Of a DNA stretch of 64,000 nt, positions 32,100-43,136 are shown in pieces (the stretch's first letter is position 1; each line of letters starts with the position of its first letter). The notes under the pieces are model-generated. The model made no database searches. It was not told where the DNA came from and was given only the letters and a program-made list of their open reading frames with translations. The DNA is taken from positions 98,525-162,524 of the forward strand of contig VCJN01002403.1 of assembly GCA_006384855.1 (NCBI GenBank). Direction: 5' to 3'. Position numbers and translations under genes: made by a program. This DNA comes from Tetraselmis striata. Its lineage: Eukaryota > Chlorophyta > Chlorodendrophyceae > Chlorodendrales > Chlorodendraceae.

Positions 32100-33392
32100 C
32101 ACTCTAAACTATTGATATCACGCACTTCGGTCCACCGGGTGGCCGACCCCACCTCATCGGATACCACGCACGATCGCGGGCTCGGCTAGCACCTCTTCTA
32201 CCCTCTACGCACGAAGCAATGAAATCAACGCGATTATTTTCGGCCTCCCTTGTATGAACGCCGGCGGAATGAGCGTCGCGACGCGCCTTCTTGGTGGGTG
32301 ATCGGGAGAAGGTCCGCAATCACTCTGTGCGTAAGCGCGCAATCAATACTGCACTAAATACTGTTAGAAGTGATATCGCGCCTGCTGGTAGCTAACATTC
32401 CACAGCCGCATAGACGGCGGCATTACGCAACGGCGGCCCCTACAAGCAAGCCGCTCAGGTTGATATAAAGGGGTCTAGCTTTTCACTTTTCGCGAAATTC
32501 TCCCAAGAAAGGTAGGAAATATGGCAATGCTCCTTACTTTTTCGAAACGCTGGTGTGGCCAGTTGCGTGACAATGCTCCTTACCTTGTATTAGCGACCTT
32601 CCACTCGCTAAAAAGAAGGACCAACTTTTCGGTTCGTAGTCGTAACGGGTAGCTAACGTACTCGTAAAAAACTGGTCCTTCATGTGCGGCCGCGGCCCAA
32701 GGACCAGTTTCCTCGTACAAAAACTGCTCCATAAATTGGTCCTTGCTTGGCGGTACGTTTTCCCGCCACGGCTCAAGGACCAGTTTTCTGCCTGAATGAT
32801 TCTCGCGTTGCTTGTATAGTTCCGCGTCGATTACATGGCGGCCGAAATGCCAGCGGATACACTACTATCGCCCGGCAGGATGGCAACACGCGCGGCCACC
32901 ACATCAGGTGGCGTTGACCGCCCGAATTCGAATTGCGCAGCCATCACACGTCGCAGCCATCCGTCGCGACCAGTCACTTTACCTACTCCGGCCTCCTCTG
33001 CCCTACATGCCGTCGAGACCGGCGCTAGCGCCATGGAGGAGCAGCGATCCACGCCGTTCGCGAATCCCGCAACCGCATATGGGCGGTCCTTGGTGCGCCG
33101 ATGTCGAACCGCATCAGCAACACCAACGGGCTCGTCGGCCGTCCCGTACTCGAACCGTCTAACGTTGGTCAGCGTACCGACGAGTCAGGCGACCACCGAT
33201 CCGGCCCGCAATCCGCTGCTGCCTGTGCCGCTGGCGAATTGGCTGCTGGACGCTGCGGCGGCCGCCGCCATCTCGCTCGCAGGCGCGGTAGGCAGCCGCG
33301 CGCCGAGGGAGCCGTGGGCCGCGCGACGTACCAGTTCGCGATGGTACGTGCATGAAACCCGCGGGTGTGGAAGGCCGTCGTCGTAGGAGTAG
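32100..33392. other. No gene recognised; stem-loop repeats at 32.6-32.8 kb
   Basis: A plus-strand ORF at 32835-33386 has no recognisable domain and looks like GC-rich noise. Confidence 0.35.
32605..32787. repeat. Alternating inverted copies of AAGGACCAGTTT
   Basis: AAACTGGTCCTT at 32669-32680 pairs with AAGGACCAGTTT at 32699-32710. Further copies occur near 32606, 32735 and 32775 in both orientations, so two stem-loops with stems of about 12 bp can form. Confidence 0.65.
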
Positions 33393-33586
33393 TCTTATAG
33401 CCCTGGTGCAGGGCACGGGCGTAGGCCCCTGACGAGGGGCAGCCGAGTGGGAGGGGCAGGAGGATGCGGTGAGGTTAAAGGAAGTGTGTGGCGCCCGCAG
33501 CACCCGCGCCGCCATGTAGCGGCGCGCGCACCCGGCGGGCGCCCAGGATACTGCTGTCGCTGCGCTAGTACGAATGTACTATAACA
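33393..33586 (-). repeat. 3' LTR of deleted copia element
   Basis: 194 bp; partner of 34867-35060. Confidence 0.8.
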
Positions 33587-33746
33587 GCCCCTCTCAAGCA
33601 TAGGCCGGTCATACAGTTGACTAGTGCCCATGCTTGTCTAAGCAGCAGGGTGTGAGTAGGTTCTGGCAGGGCTTTGATGAGCCCATCCAATGGCGGCACC
33701 ATTGAGCACGCTGATAGCACCGGACTGAGAGCGCCAGTAGCTGGTG

Positions 33747-34823
33747 TCATTTGCTCAGTCGGAGTCTGAGTAGACTACGAGGCGAGCCCCCCCCCCGGTT
33801 CAGTGGCCCCGTAGGTGATGCCCAGGCCAGGGGTGCCTTTGAGATGGCAGAGCACACATGAGGTGGCAGGGTCTTCTGCGGGGCAGACTGAAACCTTCTG
33901 AGCACGCTGATAGCGAAGGCGAGGTCCAGTCCGGTGCACATCGTGACGAAGTTGATAGAGCCCAGGAAACCAGCACCGATACGGTTCATAGTCCTCTCGG
34001 GAGAGCGGGGCCTTGTCGGTGGCGCTGGCCCTGGCGAGATGGCGGCGACTGAAGGGATGGCTGGGTGCTGGATAGCGCCAAGTGCTGAGGTGGTGGCGGC
34101 AGATGCGGGCTCCGGATGCGCGGGGGCGGCAGGCGGCGGAGGCACGAGCTCCGGCTGCGCGGGGGCGGCAGGCGGCGGAGGCACGGGCTCCGGCTGCACG
34201 GGGGCGGAAGGCGGCAGAGGCACGGGCTCTGGCTGCGCGGATGGCGGCGTGCCGGATAGCGGCGGGCGCTGAGGTGGCGGCGGCAAGTACGGGCTCCGGC
34301 TGCGCGGGCGGCGGCGGCGGCGGAGGCACGGGCTCCGGCTGCGCAGGGCGGCAGGCGGCGGAGGCACGGGCTCCGGCTGCACGGGGGCGGCAGGCGGCAG
34401 AGGCATTGGCTCCGGCTGCACGGGGGCGGCAGGCGGCGGAGGCGCGGGCTCCGGCTGCGCCGTTTGGTGCTGGAGAGAGAGCCGGGGCAGGTCATGTGCC
34501 TGCAGAACCGCGCGGACGGCGGCCGTGGTAGCATCGTGCGCGATGTCTCGCATCAGCGCGAGCAGCTGAGACATCTGCTCGGCTGAGGCATCTTGCTGGA
34601 TCTGCACGGCGTGCTGCGCCGCTGCAAAGCTGACTTGTCCCCAGGAGGCAGGGGATAGGGGGCCAAAGGATTGGCCGAGTGCGGGCCACTGGTCGGAGGA
34701 TCCGCCGGCGCCTGGCGGCGGCGGGGGCGGGCTGTCGGACATACAAACGCTCACGGAAAAACCGGGCGACATGGCCAGGAGGGCGCGCCGTGCAGGCGGG
34801 CGCGGCGCATCGAGACGGAGCAC
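33747..34823 (-). pseudogene. Gag-RT fusion remnant of copia element, with 13-residue proline repeats
   Basis: This is a 358-residue ORF. The N-terminal part (MSDSPPPPPPGAGG ... MSQLLALMRDIAHDATTAAV) is of the Gag type. The middle is a tandem array of about 13-residue units, PEPVPPPPAAPVQ, from a 39-bp DNA repeat (about 34100-34470). The end reads NFVTMCTGLDLAFAISVLRRFQSAP, the copia RT/RNase H junction (usually TRPDIAFAV..LSRF). In another frame it continues HLKGTPGLGITYG. The array was probably expanded after the deletion. A working protein is not expected, though a Gag-only product is possible. Confidence 0.7.
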
Positions 34824-34866
34824 ACAGCGGGAAGCGACGCTGTGAGGCTAGGAGGGCATCATAACC

Positions 34867-35060
34867 TCTTATAGCCCTGGTGCAGGGCACGGGCGTAGGC
34901 CCCTGACGAGGGGCAGCCGAGTGGGAGGGGCAGGAGGATGCGGTGAGGTTAAAGGAAGTGTGTGGCGCCCGCAGCGCCCGCGCCGCCGTGTAGCGGCGCG
35001 CGCACCTGGCGGGCGCCCAGGATACTGCTGTCGCTGCGCTAGTACTAATGTACTATAACA
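34867..35060 (-). repeat. 5' LTR of deleted copia element
   Basis: 194 bp; partner of 33393-33586. Confidence 0.8.
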
Positions 35061-36377
35061 GGTAGTTTTTAATGCCAAAATCCCCGTTAGCAGCATCACG
35101 AACGTGCCCGGACAAAAGTTGGTCCATAAAAAAAGTGGAAGGTCCGTATTCGTACCCTGTACCGGCACCCTGTTTCCGCCAGAACCCTAGCCTTTAGCGT
35201 CGTACGCGCGCCATCAGTAGTCGCGAACGACAAGCCGCCAATATATGTAAGGGTGCTGTCCATAGATTTACAGCAGGATATGGTCGCTATACCTGTAGAG
35301 GGCTGCGCGCCAACGTGGCGTGATGCACAAGCGTCGTCGTCAAACATTTTAATATATAAGCTTAAATACATACCTGCAGCGTTGTCTAGTCCTACACGTG
35401 GATCCCTATCCTCCGATCTACAGAACATTCATGTCCTATGCACAGGGTCCGCGTCACCCGTGTGCTAGCACCCTTGCAGCAGTAAGAGTACCAGTAGTTG
35501 TCGCGACTATATACTACTACAGTACTTCTATTGTATTTACATGAGCTAGCAGCCTAGCAGCAGAAGGCGATATCGGAAATCACCAAAAAAAAAGGACAAT
35601 CAGAAAGGTCCTCTACAGCGACTGCAGGGTGGAAGCAGTAACATGAGAAGACGCAGAATGGGTACTAGAGTACTTCTATCGTATCTGTGGACTGTGGCAC
35701 CGGAAAGGGGCACGCTCCTTGCACTGCAACCAGTCGTAACGCTGGTGCTACGCCGCTTATTGCCTATTCGTACGGGGATCTTTTATTACATCAGGGCTTT
35801 AACAAATGCGCACTACAAACGAGGATTCTTTCCTTAATGGAGAAGCGGGTACCGGTAGCCGTGCTATGCCGGATTTGGTATCTACTCTCCAAAAGGGCCG
35901 AAATTATGGAGTTACGGGTACGCGGCAGTACCCGTACAGATTATGGGGATTACGTTTTGGAATCTATGCCGAGTGTAGTGGTCTTATTGCTTATTACTGC
36001 TCTCCCTTTTTAACTAGTCGCTACATCTAGTCGCTACTGCAGCGGGCGGCCGCCGGACGACCATTATGAGTGTACATACCCGCGTCGCTACCTATATCGT
36101 GTAAGGATTATATGTCGTCGCCACCCACGCGTACGCGGTGTAGTCGCTACCTGTCCATGTACGAGTGCTTACTGAGTATTGATCGATACGTATTAAGGGT
36201 AAGATAAAATACTTGCTGTATTATCTCGCGAGTCGCTACTCGCGTACCAGTACCTGTACGCCCGTCCGCCGATTCGTCCCATAACAGCGTCACGGCCGGC
36301 CGCGAAGTTCTTGTCACCGACCAACCACCTGTGGTGCAGGTCATCCTAGGGGAATCGCCTGCGAGCGAAGGCGTGAC
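35061..36377. other. No gene recognised; contains an inverted partner of 52.6 kb
   Basis: About 85 bp at 35538-35622 (GAAGGCGATATCGGAAATCA ... AGAAAGGTCCTCTACAGCGA) is repeated in inverse orientation at about 52634-52717. Nothing else was recognised before the start of gene C. Confidence 0.45.
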
Positions 36378-39300
36378 ATGGCCCGGCGGCGGCATCTTCG
36401 GCAGAAGGCGGCGCCGCGGCTGCTCGCCCTGCTTGCCGTGCTGCTGTTGGCGCTCGTCGGGCTGGCACCAGCGGCGGCGTTCTTCCGCAGAGACGCCTCC
36501 CCGTCAGATCTTCCGGGGGGCTGGGACTGGAGCTTCTCCGACCCCTCCCCGCCGCCACCCTTCCCACCGCCTCCATCGCCAGCCCCTGTCCAGATCAAGA
36601 CTCCCGACTTTGACGAGAATCCGTTTCAGGGTGCGGTTCTCCCCCTCTCTCCCCCAAGCGCCGCCCCATTCACGCGTCTTGGCGCGACCGGCGCGTCGTC
36701 GTGGCTGGGACGGTCGAATACGACGCACAGTACATTGCACTTGACAACTTGATAAATCAGCAATATATTAAGAGCGCGGCGGCACGCAGTACGACGGACG
36801 GCCGGTACGGGCCGAGCCCCGCCAGCTCCCCGTCGCGCCTCTGCTTCCGGGGAGATTCACCGGCCCGCATTCCTCTGCCTCCACTGCCCTGCACGTAGCG
36901 AGATGGCGTCGACACATAACGCCACCCCTCACCTGCCACTGACCTGTGCCCGCCGTCTCGCCGCCAACACCCAGTAGTCCTTACTTGATACTCCGCGCCA
37001 TGCCACACTGCGAAAGTGCTGTTGAAAGCGCTCTGTATGTACAATCAGGTGACCTGCGGCTTCTACTGGGGGTACGCAATTACATAGCTCCCATGTGAAT
37101 TGCCGATCACCAACTCACTACGGCTGCCCCCCCCCCCCCCCCCCCCCCTCCTCCTCCCCCCTCTGTGTGCTTACATAACGATCCCCGCGCCAATTGCTTC
37201 CCCCACCGACTGCAAAAGCGAAGTGCCCCGTTTTCGCTTTCGTCTGTTGCTTCTACTTGTAGCGATATTGCAGACTCTGCTTCCTGGTATACAGTAGCAT
37301 TTCTCGCCGGGCGCCTGCCCTCATTGCCCCTATCTGCATCTGAACCCGCCTTTGCTTGTGCCCTCACCGCTGCAGCCTTTATGATCAGAGGCAGGGATGC
37401 CAGTCCATCCCGGTACCCATACTTGGCATCGATCCGCCAGGTGTTGCCCACCGGGGAGACCACCCACATCTGCGGCGGCACGCTGATCTCGCCCACCGCA
37501 GTCCTCACGGCCGCCCACTGCGTGGACGCCTTCCACCCCGGCGAGATGCCCATCATCCACATAGGGCGCTACTGCCAGGGCGTGTGCACGGGCCTTCTGG
37601 CCAGGTACAATCGGTATGAGACGGCGGCGGCCGAGCGGGTGTACGTGCAACGGGACTGGATCGACATGTTCAGGGGCAATGACATCGCGGTCTACACATT
37701 GACAGAGTCTGTGCCCAGTGCTGCCACCTCCACCCCATGCACAGTGTGATGTACCCGTCTGTGCTGCTGGAAAAACCCTGCCAATATGTCGTGTTTGTCC
37801 CACATGTAGGCCGGTCCGCACGAGACCGGTGCGCGTGGACGTGAGGGGCGCCGCCGACCTTCACTCCGGGACGAATCTGAATGTGGCTGGACTCGGCGTC
37901 GATGAATCGGGCGGCCTCAGTGGGTTCCTTCAGGAGGGCATCATCCCATACCGCCCAAACCCCATCTGCGCCGCCGCGTTTGACGCCGCTCAAGACGCGC
38001 AGCAGCTGAGGCTGCCAAGCCAGTTCTCGGTCCGCGACAGCATGATATGCGCGGGCGGGGAAACCGCCGCATGCCGCGGGGATTCGGGCGGGCCGCTGCT
38101 GTTGATGGGCAGCGCGCCGGAGGAGGACCTGCTGGTGGGCGTCGTGTCCTTTGGCGTGCAGTGCAGCATAAACATCGACACCCGTCTGCCATCCATCTTC
38201 ACCCGAGTCAGCTCCTTCGAGTGGTTCCTCTACGATTTTCTGCCGCTCATCCAACGCCCGCCCCCTCCCCCCCCTCCCAGCCCCCCACCCCCCTCCCCCT
38301 CCCCGCCCCCTCCCCCTCCTCCCCGCCCCCCCAACCCCCCTCCCCCTCCCCGCCCCCTCCCCGCCCCCCGCCCCCTCGCCCCCCGCCTCCCCCTCGCCCC
38401 CTCGCACCCAGCCCCGCCCGGCCCGTAAACCAGGCAATCACGCCTCCCAACGATCCTTCCTTTGTCTACGCCCCGGGCTTTGTGTGCGTGGGCGATGTGC
38501 TGCAGTACTTCCAAGACGCGGATGAGCCCACCTGCCGCAACGCCTGCCGCATCAATCCCGCGTGCGGCGCCTACACCTTCTCCGCCCCCTACTGCATTCT
38601 GCGCGCCACCTGCACCAGCACCACCCCATTCGCGACGGCCATCAGCGGTGAGCCCCCCCCCCCCCCCCCCCCCCTTCCTGCCACAAACGACCAACAAACT
38701 TCAAATGCGCGGAAGGTGGTGTTACGTGTCTGGTGGGGTTACAACAATTCCGGCCTACTGCTCGCTTTTTACGCACTGCAAAAACCCTTTGGTCATGTAT
38801 ATGCAAATGAGTGGGTGTGTATATATATAATGTATATATACACATACACATGTATATATTTATGTTTATTTGCATATATATACATACACATACGCACACG
38901 TATATATACATATATGTTATATGTGTTTATATTTATTCATATAGGTATATAGGGTTTCTTATCCCCAGCAAAGGGATGAAAATCTGTATTCATTTGATTA
39001 TTTATCAGAATAAACCACGAACACCTCACGCAATCTCCGACGCAAATGTGCAAAATAGTGCATTATTACCTACCCGTAAACCTAATAAAAATTCACGATA
39101 CCGCATGTTATGATTGCTCGTCTAAGTCGGGCAAGAGGGCGTCTCGCAAGCTCCTCTTGGGAAAGGAGACCAACTTGTACTGACACTGCGCCCTCCTGGA
39201 TGTGGGTGCCATGAAGGTGCCAAAGCCTTCCAGTCGACGCCGGCCCCCACGCCCCGCCCCACCAACCCGCCCGTGGTGCTCCCAGTTGTTCAGCAGCCTC

Positions 39301-39453
39301 CCGCCATGAGCTTCAACTACCAGCAGGGCATCGCCTGCGGAGGCCCCAGCCTACAGGTGCGTACCAACCCCCTTCATAGTCAGTGCTCAGCCACAGGATT
39401 TCCCCCAATACAAGCGGTGCGCCATTGCTTGTATAATATTTAGTGTTTATGTG

Positions 39454-39538
<85 letters not shown>

Positions 39539-41371
39539 CAGAGAGAGAGAGACAGAGAGACAGAGAGACAGAGAGACAGAGAGTGTGTGCGTGTGTGTGT
39601 GTGCGCGCATATCGTAATACCTCGTTGACTCCCCGAATAGAGATCCCCCCCCCTCCCACCAAGGCCGCGAGAGTGAGAGGCGATGGTTTTATTAAGCTTT
39701 TATGCCCCCCCCCGTCCCGTCCCCGTAATGAGTAAGTTTATCAATATTGGCCAGTGTATAGTGCCCTGGTCCGCAGGAATTGCCGTCGTGTAAACCAGTA
39801 TTGTCGTACCTAATTGCTACTTGCGATTTCGTGAATAAGGCGCTGAACAATGAGTTTTGCTGATCCCTGCAATGACTGCTTCAACGTGCCGCCTGTTGCC
39901 GGGCCACAGCAAATCGACGGCGTGAGCAACCTCCAGCTCTGTCAAGTACAGTGCGCCCAGCAGATCCGCTGCCTGTGGTTCACGTTCAATGGGCGCACGA
40001 GCAGGTGCTTCCTCAAGGACAACTGCAACCAGTGGTCGCGATCCACCTTCGATATATCAGGTTGGTCCGTAGCAGAATGCCTTTCAGTCGCACTTGCCCC
40101 CCCCCCCCCCCCCCCCCCCCTTTTCCAACCCTCTCCCCACCCCCATTCTCCCAGCCCATTTCACTTTCCACGTGCTCATGGGACGGAATACCATGTAGTT
40201 TGCAACACGCTAATCGTGAGATGCTGTTGTGGTTGCAGCCCAAAAGGTTGGCGGTAGCATGGCTGTGGGAGGGATAGGGGCGGTGACCGCACCGATCATC
40301 ACACCTGTCAACCAGGTGGTGGCGCCCATCCAGTCGAGGCAGGGCGGCGATCGGTACGACTTTGTGTCCGGCGTCAACTGCCGCAGCGCCACGCTGAGGG
40401 TGAGATGCCGCCCCCGTCACCTCTGTCGATTCGATTTGTACTGACCCCGGGAGGCGGAAAGCTGTCATGTGGGGTGTCTGATCCGATGGCTGAGAGCATC
40501 CTCTGCGCCCCGCTTCAGTACATCAACACCGACTCCATGCCCACCTGCCAAGCCGAGTGCTCGAGAGATGGCAACTGCGCCGCTGTGTCCATGCACCTCC
40601 GCCGCCAGCGCTGCTACCTGAAGGCCGCCTGCATGCGCGACAGCGACAGCGGGCACAACTCCGCCATCCGGATGCGCGGCATGTCCATCCCCACCGTCGC
40701 CAGCAAGTGGGGCTGCCTGGACCGGGAGTACCAGGTCGGGCCGCGACAGGCATGCCAGTGCACACGCACCTCGACACCCCCTCCCGCGTACATCCCTCTC
40801 AGCTCTGCCCGGGAAGGGCTAACACCCGGCGCCGCTGTGGATACGCAGGAGATTCCGCGCATGAGCCGGGGCGCATGCTCCGACGCCTGCCGCCGAGACA
40901 ACCGCTGCAAGCTGTTCACGCACAACACGAGCACTGCCGCTTGCAAACTCCACGGCGACTGCTCCAGGACGGAGGAGAATAATAATCTAGACACTGGTCA
41001 GAACCCCCCTCTGGACCGCCCCCATCGGCCTGCCGCTCCCTCTGCCTATATTTACATCTTCATATCGCTTTTCCTCTAACCCTGTCTGCAATGCGGCAAT
41101 GGCAATCGCAATGAGGGATGGACTCACACCTGCGCTGCTGTAAAGGAGTGAATAAACGGATCAACCCCTGTTGCCCTCCGCCCCCTTTCTTGCGCGATGT
41201 TAAAATGACCCATTATTCCGATTTGGGCGCCGCGTGTAGGGGTGATGTTTTTTGGATGCATCAGCCAGCGGGCTGGAAGTTTCATGTGGCCCACAGCGGC
41301 ATGTGTGATCAGGCTGATGTAACCTCTGCCTTGTGTCCCCCGCAGGCTTCTTCGTCACTGACTTCGTCTGA
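36378..41371 (+). CDS. Secreted S1-family serine protease with four PAN/Apple-like domains (gene C)
   Basis: Nine exons: 36378-36630, 37376-37706, 37810-38647, 39217-39356, 39910-40060, 40239-40399, 40519-40734, 40849-40996, 41346-41371. The start MARRRHLRQK leads into signal LLALLAVLLLALVGLAPAAA and a WDWSF motif as in gene A. The protease has TAAHC, GNDIAVY and GDSGGP, with Ala at position 189. Apple modules follow (FVYAPGFVC; FNYQQGIAC ... CFLKDNC; YDFVSGVNC ... CYLKAAC; KWGCLDREYQ ... CKLFTHN) and the tail FFVTDFV. Four exons equal those of gene A in length. Gene C lacks the module encoded by exon 6 of A. Exon 3 contains a net one-base frameshift in its C-rich linker (about 38260-38430), either sequencing error or real damage. 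Confidence 0.82.
38810..38945. repeat. TATACATACA-type microsatellite in intron 3 of gene C
   Basis: Runs of TATATA, CATACACA and TATATACATATATG. Confidence 0.8.
39449..39606. repeat. Compound (GT)n-(GA)n-(GT)n microsatellite in intron 4 of gene C
   Basis: GTGTGTG..., then about 55 nt of pure GA, then GACA-interrupted GA, then GTGTGTGC. It lies in an intron, so the RERERE-type ORFs over it are not genes. Confidence 0.95.
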
Positions 41372-43136
41372 GGCAGCGGCCTCCTCACGCACGCAGCTAG
41401 CCCCTACAGCCGAGCGTCCGGTTGAGCTCCCATTGGCGCTCCTGTGATACAAGGCCTGCAGACCCTCCGGATTCCGGCCTGCGGATAGGCACAGTGGGGC
41501 ACCAAGGTCAATGCGCGCAGCAGCCGCCACGAAATTAACCCTAAAGCACGGTGTAGCCGCCGTGCATTTCCCAATGCCAATGCCGCCAATGCAGAGCAGG
41601 ACGGCAATATCGCTAGATTTTCAATTGTAAGCCATATCTTTATACATCGCGCAAAGCACTGAAAACCCGACATGGATTCGAGTCTTTATACATCGCGCAA
41701 AGCACTGAAAACCCGACCTGGATTCGAGAAGAGTGGTCGTGCAGCGCCTTGTCATCAGTTTGGCTCGGTGTTCAGGTCAGTTTTTGAAGCGCACGTCACA
41801 GACGCCGTAGCATGGTTGTTGCTGGCGGCCTGCCTTTGGCGCCAGAAAATAAGTGATAGATAATTATATGTTCTAACAGGATGTAGTGCAGGACTGCGGG
41901 GGAGGATGATCTGGTGGGTTATCAACTCTACATTTGCCACGCTTTCGGTTCGCGGTATATGATCGTTTCTGCCCCCCCCCCCCCCCCCCCCCCCCCCTTG
42001 TCCCCACCGGCGACAAGAGATAATTTGGGGACAATGTATATTGAAATATATCGGGAAAACATAGTCCGTAAACTACTCGCAAAACGTAGTAGATTCATTT
42101 CAGGGTAAATATAAGGTCTCCTCAAGGACCGTCCGAGCCATGCTGCTGACGAGGGTAGGCTTTTTGATGAAATGCGACCATGGTCCATTTCGGGACTACG
42201 CTGAACATTGTACAATCCTTAGGTTTTGGCATTTACATGAATGTTATTTTTCTTAAGATTGTCATTCGAGACTATACGACAAATATCCCCGAGGCACTAG
42301 TTGTGCGCGGTGAGTGCACAATAGCGACGGGTGGCGGTTCGGGATGGGTCCTGCGAGGCTGCGAGTCGGTCACAGCGGGATGTCTATTCCGTGTTGAAAT
42401 TATTTTCAACAAAACCGCTTACCCACCGCTGACCCACCACCGCGCGCACCTAGCTGTCGTTGACTCGACACGCCGGGCGGTACTGTGGAGCACCACATAT
42501 CGCTATGTAGCCCTGCTTCAGGGCTACATGGTCCTGAGCCATCTGGTTACTGGTACCCTGGCCTGTCTGATCGCCCTACGCCCCGTCATCAGCAGGGGTG
42601 GAACTGCGGAAATGTAGGGATAATTAGGGGATAATTAGGGCCCCCTGCCCCGGCGTCGAAAAAAACAATTAGGGCCCCCTAAGGATTAGGGCGTTTGCTC
42701 TCTACAGGGTCGTGTACAGAGTACAGGTACCAGTACTTTAGTACTGATTGTAGCAGTAGGTGGATTTGTTACTGCCTTTTTTGTAATTCACACCAGTACG
42801 CGCGCGGGCTCGCGCATAGCAGCAGCAGCAGCAGCAGCGGCGGCAAGGCGCGCCGGCGGTCGTTCGTCGTCGTTCTGTGTATGTTGCCCGCGCCGTTCCG
42901 CCTGGCGGTGGATTTGATATCGGACGCGAGGTGGGTTCCCCCGTATCCCCGCCCACGTTTTCGCGAACCTGACGCGCATAGACAGGCGCAACACCACAAC
43001 AGTACTCACACTTGAGGCGCCCCAACGTGAGCATTTCAGCGTCAGGCCCTGGCAATCGATTAGAACAAGAAAGCTCCGTCGCTCCCGGCCGCTCCCCCAC
43101 CGCCGGGCCCGCTCACCTCCGACCCGCAGGAGAACG
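41372..43136. other. Region between gene C and the thioredoxin gene; no gene seen
   Basis: Contains a 46-bp tandem duplication (about 41638-41729, unit TCTTTATACATCGCGCAAAG...TTCGAG). A C-tract with flanks like those at 26.9 kb lies at about 41973-41998. Confidence 0.5.

Larger units (their letters stand above)
33393..35060 (-). mobile_element. Internally deleted Ty1/copia retrotransposon
   Basis: Two 194-bp direct repeats (33393-33586 and 34867-35060) flank 1.28 kb. Minus-strand LTR starts TGTTATAGTAC and ends GGGCTATAAGA. A purine-rich GAGAGGGGC precedes the 3' LTR. The flanks read AGTAG (left) and GGTAG (right), a probable 5-bp duplication with one change. The single interior ORF joins a Gag-like N-terminus to the very end of a copia reverse transcriptase, so almost all of pol is missing. 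LTRs differ at about five sites. Confidence 0.8.

Noticed and set aside
32835-33386. 183-residue plus-strand ORF upstream of the copia element
   Set aside because: High-GC region, no domain, and composition like random translation.
39443-39735. ORFs coding RERERE or SLSLSL stretches
   Set aside because: They are translations of the GT/GA microsatellite in an intron of gene C.
42180-42617. 145-residue plus-strand ORF between gene C and thioredoxin
   Set aside because: No domain, no upstream signal and no splice pattern; not supported.
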